Of a stretch of 64,000 bases of DNA, positions 8,348 to 16,950 are shown piece after piece. Both the position numbers and the translations under genes were made by a program. The notes under the pieces are model-generated. The model saw only the letters and a list, made by a program, of their open reading frames with translations, searched no databases and was not told the origin of the DNA. Position 1 is the stretch's first letter. Each line of letters opens with the position of its first letter. This DNA is from Streptomyces umbrinus (GTDB lineage Bacteria > Actinomycetota > Actinomycetes > Streptomycetales > Streptomycetaceae), in assembly GCF_030817415.1 (NCBI RefSeq), contig NZ_JAUSZI010000002.1:4216001-4280000 (forward strand), in the 5' to 3' direction.

Positions 8348-9612
8348 GGCGCCCGCGGCCGGCCGGGCCGCCCACCGGGATGCGGCGCCTGCGCCACTGG
8401 ACGGCCACCCTCACCTGGAAGGCCGCCGCCTTCATCGCCGTGATGTGCTGCGGGCTGGCCGCGCTCCTCGGCACCCTCGTGCACGTCTCGGTGACCAACC
8501 AGACCGTCGGCGAGGCCCGCGACCGCGCGCTCGACCGGCTCGCCGAGGCGACGGAGGCGTACGAGGCGGGCGACCGGCTGCCGCACGGCGCGGGCGTCGG
8601 CCTGGCGGGCCTGCCCGTCGAACTGCGCACGCTCGCCGCGGCCGGGGACCGCGGCACGATGGTCGGCAGCGACGACCCGCACCCCACGATGTGGGCGGCC
8701 GGCCCCGCGAGCGGCGGGCGCGCGCTCGCCGTGCGGGTCGACTACTCGCAAGGGGTCCGCACGATCGACGGCCTCGACCGGGCGATCCTCGGCTCCTCGG
8801 CGCTGGCGATCGGCGTGACGCTGCTCGTGGGCGCGTTCGCGGTGACGCGCGTGACGCGGCGGCTGCACGGTACGGCCCAGGTGGCGCGGCGGATCAGCGC
8901 GGGCGACCTGGACGCGCGGGTGAACGATCCGCGGGCCGAGGACCCGACACGCCCCCAGGACGAGGTGGCCGCGGTCGCGGGCGCGCTGGACACGATGGCG
9001 TCCTCGCTGCAGGGCAAGCTGCAGAGCGAGCAGCGCTTCACGGCGGACGTCGCCCACGAGCTGCGGACCCCGCTGACCGGGCTGCACGCGGCGGCGGAGC
9101 TGCTGCCGCCGGGCCGCCCGACCGAGCTGGTCCGCGACCGGGTCGCCGCGCTGCGCACGCTCACCGAGGACCTGTTGGAGATCTCCCGGCTCGACACACG
9201 CAGCGAGCGGCTGGACGTGGACGCGGTGCGGCTCGCGGAAGTGGCCGAGCGGGTGGTCCGGGCGTCCGGCACGGACACGGAGGTCCTGGTCGTACGGGAC
9301 GCGGTCGTGGAGACCGACCGGCGGCGCCTGGAGCGGGTGTTGGGCAATCTCGTCGCCAACGCGCACAAGCACGGGCGGGCGCCGGTGTCGCTGACGGTCG
9401 ACGGACATCTCGTCACCGTGCGGGACCACGGTGACGGCTTTCCGGCGTACCTCGTCGAGCACGGGCCGCAGCGGTTCCGGACGGAGGGGGGCTCCAAGGG
9501 GCACGGGCTGGGGCTGACCATCGCGCTGGGGCAGGCGGGGGTGTTGGGGGCGCGGCTCCTGTTCGCGAACGCGGCGGATGGTGGGGCTGTCGCGTCGCTT
9601 TCGCTCCGCTGA
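8344..9612 (+). CDS. Membrane sensor histidine kinase, no adjacent response regulator
   Basis: A 422-residue HAMP-type kinase. Transmembrane segments lie at about residues 27-52 and 145-170 and enclose a small extracellular domain. HAMP and dimerisation regions follow, with the phospho-acceptor H238 in AHELRTPLTGL, the N-box NLVANAHKHG, and G boxes VRDHGDGFP and GSKGHGLGL. All the main catalytic motifs are present. The kinase gene overlaps the preceding lipoprotein gene by 4 bases. No response regulator gene lies within the next 6 kb, so its partner must be encoded elsewhere. The neighbours (SH3-like secreted protein, FtsW, PBP) suggest an envelope theme, but the signal is unknown. Confidence 0.92.
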   Translation: MRRPRPAGPPTGMRRLRHWTATLTWKAAAFIAVMCCGLAALLGTLVHVSVTNQTVGEARDRALDRLAEATEAYEAGDRLPHGAGVGLAGLPVELRTLAAAGDRGTMVGSDDPHPTMWAAGPASGGRALAVRVDYSQGVRTIDGLDRAILGSSALAIGVTLLVGAFAVTRVTRRLHGTAQVARRISAGDLDARVNDPRAEDPTRPQDEVAAVAGALDTMASSLQGKLQSEQRFTADVAHELRTPLTGLHAAAELLPPGRPTELVRDRVAALRTLTEDLLEISRLDTRSERLDVDAVRLAEVAERVVRASGTDTEVLVVRDAVVETDRRRLERVLGNLVANAHKHGRAPVSLTVDGHLVTVRDHGDGFPAYLVEHGPQRFRTEGGSKGHGLGLTIALGQAGVLGARLLFANAADGGAVASLSLR

Positions 9613-9823
9613 GCCCCGGGGACAGGAAGGCGGCAGAGCTCGGGGGTGCGCGTGATCCGGCCTCTGCGGGTGCGTTGTGGCTGGTCACGCCGTTCCTCGC
9701 GCCCTGACGGGGCTTGGGCTGAGCGGTTGCTTGTCTCTGATGGCCCAGCATGGCGGGCGCGCCACGCAGAGCGCTCATAATGTGGCGATTAGTCAGCTCT
9801 GCCCCCTTCTGGAGGAGCCAGCA

Positions 9824-10186
9824 ATGTCACTGCGTACCGCTCTCACCCGCATCGGCATAGCCGCCGCCGGCGGCGCCCTCGTCGTCGGAGCCGCAAGCCC
9901 CGCTCTCGCGAACGACGACTGGGGCCACCACAACAACGGCAGTCACCACAAGCTCTACAAAGGCGTCGTCACCGCGCCCGGCGGACTGAACCTCCGCGAC
10001 AGGCCGACCCGCGGCAGCGCCATCGTCGGCTTCGTCGGCTACAACCAGAAGGTCTCCATCTTCTGCAAGACGAGCGGCGAGAACGTCCAGGGCAACCACC
10101 TCTGGTACCTCCTCGCGGACGGCACCTGGGCCTGGGCGACGGCCCGCTTCATCGAGAACATCGGTCCGGCGCCCCGCTGGTGCTGA
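9824..10186 (+). CDS. Secreted SH3-like protein
   Basis: A 120-residue exported protein. A Sec signal peptide covers residues 1-29 (hydrophobic IGIAAAGGALVVGAASPALA). A His/Asn-rich linker follows, then a bacterial SH3-like fold starting at VTAPGGLNLRDRPTRGSAIVG and ending WAWATARFIEN. Such domains bind peptidoglycan or other wall polymers. Two cysteines (in IFCKTSG and the C-terminal WC) could form a disulphide. The ATG at 9824 has an optimal GGAGGAG 6 bases upstream. A hairpin follows the stop at 10195. Probably a wall-associated protein of unknown partner. Confidence 0.85.
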   Translation: MSLRTALTRIGIAAAGGALVVGAASPALANDDWGHHNNGSHHKLYKGVVTAPGGLNLRDRPTRGSAIVGFVGYNQKVSIFCKTSGENVQGNHLWYLLADGTWAWATARFIENIGPAPRWC

Positions 10187-10194
10187 AAGCCCGG

Positions 10195-10210
10195 CGCCCC
10201 TGAAGGGGCG
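10195..10210 (+). terminator. Short GC hairpin after the SH3-like gene
   Basis: CGCCCC and GGGGCG form a perfect 6-bp stem with a TGAA loop 9 bases after the stop codon. There is no U-tract, as is usual in this genus. A weak terminator or mRNA-end stabiliser. Confidence 0.5.
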
Positions 10211-10285
10211 ACCGAGCTGCACCCGAGAAGCCCGTTTGACCCTCTATAGCGGGACATGGACTGTTTCGCTTGCTACGTTCCGGAC

Positions 10286-11677
10286 ATGCTCTCGCCCGGA
10301 ACGACAGCGCAGGCGGACCCGCCCACTCCCGTCGTCCCCCTCCCCCGGCGCCGTGGCATCGAGTTCACCCTCATCGTCCTGGCCGTCCTGCTCTCCGTGT
10401 ACGGCTACTGCGACGTGGGCATCGCCCGGACCGGATCGGTCCCGCCCGGCGCCGTCGGCTACGGCGCCGGGCTCGGCGTACTCGCGCTCCTCGCGCATCT
10501 CGCGGTGCGTCTGCGGGCCCCGTACGCCGATCCGCTGCTGCTGCCGATCGGCGTCCTGCTCAACGGACTGGGCCTGGTGCTCATCTACCGGCTCGACCTG
10601 GAGACCCCGGACGACCCGGCGGCCCCGACGCAGCTCGTCTGGTCGACGCTGGGCATGGGCCTGTTCATCGCGGTCATGGTGCTGCTGCGCGACCACCGGG
10701 TGCTCCAGCGCTACACGTACGTGTCCGTCGTGAGCGCGCTCGTCCTGCTCGTCCTGCCCATCTTCTTCCCCTCCGTGAACGGCGCCCGGATCTGGGTCAG
10801 GGTCGCCGGATTCTCCATCCAGCCCGGCGAGTTCGCGAAGGTCCTGCTCGCGGTGTTCTTCGCCGGCTACCTCGCGGCGAACCGCAACGCCCTCGCGTAC
10901 ACCGGCCGTCGCGTCTGGCGGCTCCAACTGCCCACCGGGCGCGTCCTCGGCCCGATCCTCGCGATCTGGCTGCTGAGCGTCGGCGTCCTGGTCCTGGAAC
11001 GGGACCTCGGCACCTCGCTGCTCTTCTTCGGCCTGTTCGTGATCCTGCTGTACGTCGCCACGGGCCGCACCGGCTGGATCGCGGTGGGCCTGCTGCTCGC
11101 GGTGTGCGGGGCCGTCGCCGTCGGCTGGCTCGAACCGCATGTGCACAGCAGGGTCGAGGACTGGCTGCACCCGTTCGCGTCGATCGAGGCGGGCCTGGGT
11201 CCGAACCAACTCGCCCAGTCGCTCTTCTCGTTCGCCGCCGGGGGGATGCTGGGCACGGGACTCGGCCTCGGCCACTCCATCCTCATCGGCTTCGCCGCCA
11301 AGTCGGACTTCATCCTGGCCACGGCGGGCGAGGAACTGGGTCTGGCCGGCCTCTCCGCGATCTTCCTGCTGTACGGGCTGCTGGTCGAGCGCGGCTACCG
11401 GGCGGGCCTCGCCCTGCGCGACCCCTTCGGCCGGCTGCTCGCGGTCGGACTCGCCTCGATCGTCGCCCTCCAGGTCTTCGTGATCGCGGGCGGGGTGACG
11501 GGGCTGATCCCCCTGACCGGAATGGCGATGCCCTTCCTGGCGCAGGGCGGTTCGTCGGTCGTCACCAACTGGATCATCGTGGCCCTGCTGATGCGCCTCA
11601 GCGACTCGGCACGCGACCGGTCGGGGACGGCGACGGCCGAGGGAATCGAGGGAGTCAGAGGAGGAGCCACGCCATGA
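10286..11677 (+). CDS. FtsW/RodA/SpoVE-family SEDS glycan polymerase
   Basis: A 463-residue integral membrane protein with about ten to eleven transmembrane segments, typical of SEDS peptidoglycan glycosyltransferases. Family signatures seen: NGARIWVRVAGFSIQPGEFAK, ERDLGTSLLFFGLF, and a C-terminal TGMAMPFLAQGGSSVV loop. It polymerises lipid II and works with a transpeptidase. The next gene encodes a class B PBP and overlaps it by 4 bases (ATGA), which fits a dedicated SEDS-PBP pair. The ATG at 10286 is preferred; an in-frame ATG at 10256 would add ten Cys-containing residues without homology. As a third-type SEDS protein it may act in sporulation or polar growth, which I cannot decide. Confidence 0.93.
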   Translation: MLSPGTTAQADPPTPVVPLPRRRGIEFTLIVLAVLLSVYGYCDVGIARTGSVPPGAVGYGAGLGVLALLAHLAVRLRAPYADPLLLPIGVLLNGLGLVLIYRLDLETPDDPAAPTQLVWSTLGMGLFIAVMVLLRDHRVLQRYTYVSVVSALVLLVLPIFFPSVNGARIWVRVAGFSIQPGEFAKVLLAVFFAGYLAANRNALAYTGRRVWRLQLPTGRVLGPILAIWLLSVGVLVLERDLGTSLLFFGLFVILLYVATGRTGWIAVGLLLAVCGAVAVGWLEPHVHSRVEDWLHPFASIEAGLGPNQLAQSLFSFAAGGMLGTGLGLGHSILIGFAAKSDFILATAGEELGLAGLSAIFLLYGLLVERGYRAGLALRDPFGRLLAVGLASIVALQVFVIAGGVTGLIPLTGMAMPFLAQGGSSVVTNWIIVALLMRLSDSARDRSGTATAEGIEGVRGGATP

Positions 11678-13152
11678 CCGGGAACGGCCGCCCCATGACC
11701 CGTTACATCCGGCACGCCGCCGCCTTCTGTGCCCTGCTCCTGATCGCCCTCCTCGTCAACGCCACCCGCATCCAGCTCGTCCAGGCCCGCTCGTACGACG
11801 AGAACCCGGCCAACCGCCGCCACACCATCGCCCGTTACGGCCAGCCGCGCGGCGACATCCTCGTCGGCGGCAAGCCTGTCACCGGTTCCAAGGACTCCGG
11901 GGAGCAGTTCCGCTACGAACGGACCTACAGGAACGGCCCGTTGTACGCACCCGTCACCGGCTTCTCCTCGCAGGTGTACGGGACGAATCTGCTGGAGGGC
12001 GCCGAGGACGACATCCTGGCGGGCACCGACCCACTGCTGTCGCCGCTCCCCCTGTGGAACGACCTCACCCGGGCCCGCAACCCCGGCGGCCATGTCGTCA
12101 CGACCCTCGACCCGGCCGCGCAGGAGGCGGCGTTCGCGGGGCTCGGCGACCGGCGTGGCGCGGTGGCCGCGCTCGAACCGTCCACGGGACGGATCCTGGC
12201 GCTGGTCTCCACCCCCTCCTACAACCCCGAGGAGCTCTCCGGGACGGACTCGGCGGTGGCCCGGGCCTGGACGCGGCTGAACCAGGCGGCCAACAAGCCG
12301 ATGCTCAACCGGGCCGTGCGGCAGACCTATCCGCCCGGCTCGACCTTCAAGGTGGTCACCGCGGCGGCGGCCCTCGACGCGGGCGTGGTGGAGGACCTCG
12401 ACGAGCCCACGAAGTCCCCCGCCCCCTACCGGCTGCCGGGCAGCTCGGTCCGGCTGACGAACGAGGTCGAGGGCTGCGCGGACGCGTCCCTGCGGTACGC
12501 CTTCACCTGGTCCTGCAACACCGTCTTCGCCAAGCTGGGCGTGGACGTCGGGGTGGTCCGCATGCGGGCGGGGGCTGCCGGATTCGGCTTCAACGAACGG
12601 CAGTTGAGGATCCCCTTCCGGGTCTCCCCCAGCACCTTCGACACCCGGGTGGACCAGGCGCAGCTCGCGCTCTCCTCCATCGGCCAGTACAACACCCGGG
12701 CGACGCCGCTGCAGATGGCGATGGTCGCCGGGGCCGTCGCGAACAACGGCTCGGTGCGTACGCCCCATCTGGTGGAGCGGACGACCACCGACGACGGCGA
12801 CACGGTGTCGGCCACCGGGCAGCGCACCCTCCGCCAGGCCATGAACCCCGCCACCGCCGTACAGCTGCGCGAGCTGATGACGGACGTGGTGGAGCGGGGC
12901 ACCGGCAAGAACGCCGCCATCCCCGGCGCCACCGTCGGCGGCAAGTCCGGCACCGCCCAGCACGGCATCCACAACTCCGGTACGCCGTATGCCTGGTTCA
13001 TCTCCTGGGCGAAGGCCGACGACGCGATGGAGCCGGCCGTGGCCGTCGCGGTCGTCGTCGAGGACGCGGAGGCCGACCGGGGGGACATCAGCGGGGGCGG
13101 GGACGCGGCGCCGATCGCTCGGGATGTGATGGAGGCGGTGCTCACTCCGTGA
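11674..13152 (+). CDS. Class B penicillin-binding protein (transpeptidase)
   Basis: A 492-residue PBP anchored by one N-terminal segment (AAAFCALLLIALLVNA) facing outward. The transpeptidase domain carries all three active-site motifs: S223 in PPGSTFK (SXXK), S280-C281-N282 in WSCNTVF (SXN), and K424 in KSGTAQ (the KTG motif with Ser in place of Thr). It cross-links peptidoglycan strands made by the adjoining SEDS protein. The start ATG overlaps the ftsW-like stop as ATGA, with GAGGAGGA upstream. At 492 residues it is shorter than FtsI and lacks a PASTA domain, which places it with the small sporulation/elongation PBPs of actinobacteria. Confidence 0.94.
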   Translation: MTGNGRPMTRYIRHAAAFCALLLIALLVNATRIQLVQARSYDENPANRRHTIARYGQPRGDILVGGKPVTGSKDSGEQFRYERTYRNGPLYAPVTGFSSQVYGTNLLEGAEDDILAGTDPLLSPLPLWNDLTRARNPGGHVVTTLDPAAQEAAFAGLGDRRGAVAALEPSTGRILALVSTPSYNPEELSGTDSAVARAWTRLNQAANKPMLNRAVRQTYPPGSTFKVVTAAAALDAGVVEDLDEPTKSPAPYRLPGSSVRLTNEVEGCADASLRYAFTWSCNTVFAKLGVDVGVVRMRAGAAGFGFNERQLRIPFRVSPSTFDTRVDQAQLALSSIGQYNTRATPLQMAMVAGAVANNGSVRTPHLVERTTTDDGDTVSATGQRTLRQAMNPATAVQLRELMTDVVERGTGKNAAIPGATVGGKSGTAQHGIHNSGTPYAWFISWAKADDAMEPAVAVAVVVEDAEADRGDISGGGDAAPIARDVMEAVLTP

Positions 13153-13197
13153 GACGGGGGGTGTTGCGCTCCCGTCTCCCGACCTACCGTTCGGTTC

Positions 13198-13719
13198 ATG
13201 ACTCAGCCCGCAGCCGCGTACGAACTCGCCCAGGTGAACATCTCCCGGCTCAAAGCCCCGTTGGACTCCCCGCAGTTGAAGGACTTCGTCGACGCCCTCG
13301 ATCCGGTGAACGCCGTCGCCGACGCCGCGGACGGTTTCGTCTGGCGTCTGCAGAGCGACTCCGGCAACGCGACGGACACGTCCGTCTTCGGCGACGACTG
13401 GCTGATCATCAACCTGACGGTGTGGCGGGACACCAACGCCCTGACCGCGTTCATGTACCAGGGACAGCACCGTGAGCTGCTCACCCGCCGCAATGAATGG
13501 TTCGAGCGGATCCAGGAGGCGATGACGGCTCTGTGGTGGGTGCCGGCCGGGCACCGGCCGACGGTCGCCGAGGCGGAGGAGCGGCTGCTGCATCTGCGGG
13601 CGCACGGGGCGACCGCGTACGCGTTCACGCTGCGGACGTCGTTCCCGGCCGGGGAGGCTGCGCCGACGGCCCTGTCCGAGGAGACTCGGGCCCTTCCCGA
13701 TGTGGAGTGCCCTGTCTAG
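13198..13719 (+). CDS. DUF3291 domain protein
   Basis: A 173-residue cytoplasmic protein with the DUF3291 pattern: ELAQVNISRLKAPLDSP at the N-terminus, GFVWRLQS, LTVWRDTNALTAFMYQGQH, and WWVPAGHRPTVAEAEERL. The fold is probably ferredoxin-like, of the dimeric alpha-beta barrel type found in some monooxygenases; no enzymatic activity is established. Its last six codons and stop lie inside the first unit of a 25-bp triple tandem repeat, so the C-terminus (PDVECPV) may be a recent creation of that repeat. It is convergent with the frameshifted diiron gene. Confidence 0.85.
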   Translation: MTQPAAAYELAQVNISRLKAPLDSPQLKDFVDALDPVNAVADAADGFVWRLQSDSGNATDTSVFGDDWLIINLTVWRDTNALTAFMYQGQHRELLTRRNEWFERIQEAMTALWWVPAGHRPTVAEAEERLLHLRAHGATAYAFTLRTSFPAGEAAPTALSEETRALPDVECPV

Positions 13720-13770
13720 TCCCGACGTGGAGTGCCCTGTGTAGTCCCGACGTGGAGTGCCCTGTCTAGG
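13696..13770. repeat. 25-bp tandem repeat, three copies, shared by two convergent gene ends
   Basis: Three units of 25 bp begin at 13696, 13721 and 13746, differing at only one to three positions. Each contains the core ACGTGGAGTGCCCTGT (or ATGTGG in the first) and ends in a CTAG or GTAG tetramer. The stop of the DUF3291 gene lies in the first unit and the stop of the opposite-strand diiron gene lies in the third, because CTAG reads TAG on both strands. Confidence 0.9.
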
Positions 13771-14873
13771 ATTCCGCGCCGGCCTCGATGGCCTCCTCCA
13801 CTTCTGCGACCCGGGCCTTCTCCTCGGCGGCGAAGCGTTCCGCGTCCAGTTTTTCGGCCAGTTCCTCGTCCTGGGCCATGAGGAGGTCGAGGTTGGAGTT
13901 GCCCATGTCGAAGACGCCCATGTCGACGTAGGCTTGCTGGAGGCGCTTGCCCCACAGGCCGATGTCCTTGACGCACGGGACGATCCGGGAGAAACAGCAA
14001 CTGGCGGAACAGCGCGAGGAATTCGGACCGCTCGCTGTACTCCTCCGCCTCCGCCTTGGGGATGCCGAAGTTCTCCAGGACCTCCACGCCGCGCAGCCGG
14101 TCGCGCATCAGGTAGCAGCCCTCGATGACGAACTCCTCGCGTTCGCGGAGCTCGGCGTCGGTGAGCTGCTTGTAGTAGTCGCGCAGCGCCATCCGGCCGA
14201 AGGCCACATGGCGGGCCTCGTCCTGCATCACGTACGCGAGGATCTGCTTGGGCAGCGGCTTGTCCGTGGTGTCCCTGATCATGCCGAACGCGGCCAGCGC
14301 CAGGCCCTCGATGAGCACCTGCATGCCGAGGTAGGGCATGTCCCAGCGGGAGTCGCGGAGGGTGTCCCCCAGCAGCGACTGGAGGTTGTCGTTGACCGGG
14401 TACAGCATCCCGATCTTCTCGTGGAGGAAGCGGGCGTAGATCTCCGCGTGCCGGGCCTCGTCCATGGTCTGGGTCGCGGAGTAGAGCTTGGCGTCCAGGT
14501 CGGGGACCGATTCGACGATGCGGGCCGCGCAGACCATGGCTCCCTGCTCGCCGTGCAGGAACTGGCTGAACTGCCATGAGGCGAAGTGCTTGCGGAGTTC
14601 GCCCTTGTCGCGGTCGTTCATCCTCGCCCAGTAGGGCGTGCCGTAGATCGAGATCGACTCGTCGGGGGTGCCGAGCGGATCATACGGGTCCACTTCCAGG
14701 TCCCAGTCGATCCGCTTCCGGCCGTCCCACTGCTTGTCCTTGCCCTTCTGGTACAGGGCGAGCAAGCGTTCGCGTCCTTCGTCGTACTCCCAGCTGAACC
14801 GTGCCGCGCCGGTCGCGGGCACCTGCCAGAGGGGGGCTCCGGGGTCCTTGGCGTACAGGTCGTAGGTGGACAT
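13766..14873 (-). pseudogene. Ferritin-like diiron protein, frameshifted near its C-terminus
   Basis: The gene encodes a four-helix diiron protein with two metal motif pairs: E in HGEQGAM and MDEARHAE, then E in VLIEGLALAAF and QDEARHVAF, as in R2-like and ferritin-like oxidases. From the ATG at 14873 the frame is open to about 13994. After FRQLLF it must shift by one base, at an AAA run at 13992-13994 on the top strand, to continue as SRIVPCVKDIGLWGKRL and end with AEVEEAIEAGAES at the stop 13766-13768. With one base removed the product would be 368 residues. Without correction the protein reads into the 25-bp repeats and out to about 13716. Either a recent mutation or a sequencing error. 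It is divergent from an AurF-like diiron gene. Confidence 0.8.
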
Positions 14874-15013
14874 GTCTCGCAGGCTCACACGTAGTAGACG
14901 ACGGGTCAACAAGTTGCGCGCGAGGGATTGACGGGCTTGCTGACAAGCAGTCTCATAAGGAGTGACCGGCGGTAACCCCAGGTTTCTTCCCGTACGACGA
15001 GGTGGGCACAGCC

Positions 15014-15943
15014 ATGACGACCGTTACGGAGGCCGAGGTGCTGCGCGATGCGCTCGGTCTGCTCAAGGACCGGGAGCAGGTGGCCGAGCGGCTGCTCGAC
15101 TCCTCCGCGAAGCACTCCTTCGACCCGGACAAGGAGCTGGACTGGGACGCGCCCTTCGAGGAGGGGAAGTGGTTCTGGCCGCCGGAGCTGGTGTCGCTGT
15201 ACGACACCCCGCTGTGGAAGCGGATGAGTGAGGAGCAGCGGATTCTGCTGTCGCGGCACGAGGCCGCCGCGCTGGCCTCGCTGGGGATCTGGTTCGAGAT
15301 CATCCTGATGCAGCTGCTCGTGCGGCACATCTATGACAAGGCGGCGACGAGTGCGCATGTGCGCTATGCGCTGACCGAGATCGAGGACGAGTGCCGACAC
15401 TCGAAGATGTTCGCGCGGCTGATCGCGTCCGGTGGGACGCCCTGGTATCCGGTGAGCCGGGCCCATCAGAACCTCGGGCGGTTCTTCAAGACGGTGTCGA
15501 CCACGCCGGGGTCGTTCACGGCGACGTTGCTCGGTGAGGAGGTGCTCGACTGGATGCAGCGGCTGACCTTCCCTGACGAGCGGGTGCAGACGTTGGTCCG
15601 GGGTGTGACGCGGATCCATGTGGTGGAGGAGGCCCGGCATGTGCGGTACGCGCGGGAGGAACTCCGTCGGCAGATGGTTACCGCGCCTCGGTGGTCGCAG
15701 GAGTTCACGCGGGTTACGTCCGGGGAGTTCGCTCGGGTGTTCTCGGTGGCTTTCGTCAATCCCGATGTGTACGAGAACGTGGGGCTCGACCGGCGGGAGG
15801 CGATGGCTCAGGTGAAGGCGAGTGGGCATCGGCGGGAGGTTATGCAGACGGGTTCTAAGCGGTTGACCGACTTCCTGGATGACATTGGGGTGTTGCGGGG
15901 TGTGGGGCGGCGGCTCTGGAGGTCTTCGGGGTTGCTGGCCTGA
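15014..15943 (+). CDS. AurF-like diiron oxygenase
   Basis: A 309-residue protein of the AurF/p-aminobenzoate N-oxygenase type. Metal-binding motifs typical of the group are visible: E/H pairs in EIEDECRHSKMFARL and VVEEARHVRYAREEL, and a further Glu in LLGEEVLDWMQRL. The family uses a carboxylate-bridged diiron centre and O2, for example to oxidise aryl amines or to desaturate; the substrate here is unknown. The ATG at 15014 is used; a GTG at 15002 would add four residues. The neighbouring divergent gene also encodes a diiron protein, which suggests both serve one oxidative step and share control through the 140-bp gap. Confidence 0.88.
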   Translation: MTTVTEAEVLRDALGLLKDREQVAERLLDSSAKHSFDPDKELDWDAPFEEGKWFWPPELVSLYDTPLWKRMSEEQRILLSRHEAAALASLGIWFEIILMQLLVRHIYDKAATSAHVRYALTEIEDECRHSKMFARLIASGGTPWYPVSRAHQNLGRFFKTVSTTPGSFTATLLGEEVLDWMQRLTFPDERVQTLVRGVTRIHVVEEARHVRYAREELRRQMVTAPRWSQEFTRVTSGEFARVFSVAFVNPDVYENVGLDRREAMAQVKASGHRREVMQTGSKRLTDFLDDIGVLRGVGRRLWRSSGLLA

Positions 15944-16290
15944 GGGGACGGGGGTCGGGTGCGGGTTGTGTGGGGCTGGTCGCGCCCTGCGGCGGAGCCG
16001 CAAATGTCACCGCCTCGCGCCCCTGGGTCGGTGGGGGTGCGGTCCGGTTGCAAGGTGCGGGTTGTTTTTTGCGTCCGTTGTCGTGGGGGCGGGGACGGGC
16101 CGGGGGTATCCGTCCTCGGTCTGGCGCGAAATAGGTTGCCTTCAAGGGCGCCCGAGTTGACACGCCATCCGCTGCGGGCGGACACCCCCGCCCCATCCCC
16201 TCCGGCACGATGCCGGCTGCGGGCACGACCGGCCTCGCTCCTTCGCTGCGGCACGCATCCGCGGGAGGTTCAGGCACCGCCGCTCGGGGT
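15944..16290. other. Convergent intergenic region with dispersed repeat and hairpin
   Basis: This 347-bp gap lies between two convergent genes and shows no gene. It holds a degenerate dispersed element (GGGCTGGTCGCGCC followed by CGCGCCCCTGGG) interrupted by a perfect hairpin, TGCGGC-GGA-GCCGCA at 15988-16002. The structure could terminate both transcripts. Confidence 0.5.
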
Positions 16291-16950
16291 TCAGGGGTAG
16301 AGGCCGGCGCGGAAGGTGAACGAGACGAGTTGGGCTCGGTCGCGGGCGCCGACCTTTGTCATGGCCCGCACTGCATGCGTTTTCACGGTGAAGGGCGACA
16401 CGGAGAGCTGGGCCGCGATCTCGTCGTTGCCTAGGCCGCTCGCGACGAGGACGATCACGTCCCGCTCCCTGGGTGTCAGGGCGTCGAAGCGTCGTAGCAG
16501 TTCCTGGTCGATCAGCGGGGGCGGGCTGTCGGTCATGTGGCCGATGAGCGCGGCCGTCGCGGCGGCCGACAGTGCACCGCCGCCGCCTACGACCTCGGTG
16601 ATTCCGGCTACGAGTTCGGCGGGGCTCACGGTCTTGCTCAGGAAGCCGTTGGCACCCGCGCGGAGGGCGGCGAGAACGATGTCGTCCTGGTCGAAGGTGG
16701 TCAGCACGATCACCCGCAGCTCTTCGGGTGGGTGTTCCTTGCGGATCCGGCGGGTGGCCTCGACACCGTCGATGCCGGGCATCCGGATGTCCATCAGGAC
16801 GAGGTCGACGGGGTGGTCCCGGAGGTAGGGGACGACCTGGAGTCCGTCGGAGAGATCGCCCGTGACGACAAGACCGGGGTCGAGCCTGAGCATCGCTTTG
16901 ATGCCGGCCCTGATCTCTTCCTGGTCGTCGACGATCAGAATCCGTGTCAT
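16291..16950 (-). CDS. NarL/LuxR-family response regulator
   Basis: A 219-residue two-domain regulator. The receiver domain spans residues 3-120, with the acidic pocket DDQEE, phospho-acceptor D54 in VLMDIRMPG and the conserved Lys in FLSKTVS. A LuxR-type HTH occupies about residues 155-215 (LTPRERDVIVLVASGLGNDEIA). The start ATG overlaps the kinase stop as ATGA (16947-16950), so the pair is translationally coupled. It is expected to bind DNA as a dimer after phosphorylation; the palindromes upstream of the kinase gene are plausible targets. Confidence 0.95.
   Translation of the reverse strand: MTRILIVDDQEEIRAGIKAMLRLDPGLVVTGDLSDGLQVVPYLRDHPVDLVLMDIRMPGIDGVEATRRIRKEHPPEELRVIVLTTFDQDDIVLAALRAGANGFLSKTVSPAELVAGITEVVGGGGALSAAATAALIGHMTDSPPPLIDQELLRRFDALTPRERDVIVLVASGLGNDEIAAQLSVSPFTVKTHAVRAMTKVGARDRAQLVSFTFRAGLYP

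Noticed and set aside
10236..10264. TTGACC plus GACTGT as promoter of the FtsW-like gene
   Set aside because: The -35 is good but the -10 matches the consensus poorly at any normal spacing, so it is not listed as a feature.
11395..14577. Long minus-strand open frame under the FtsW/PBP genes
   Set aside because: It is antisense to genes with clear catalytic motifs and its composition (Arg/Gly/Pro-rich) is that of a GC shadow.
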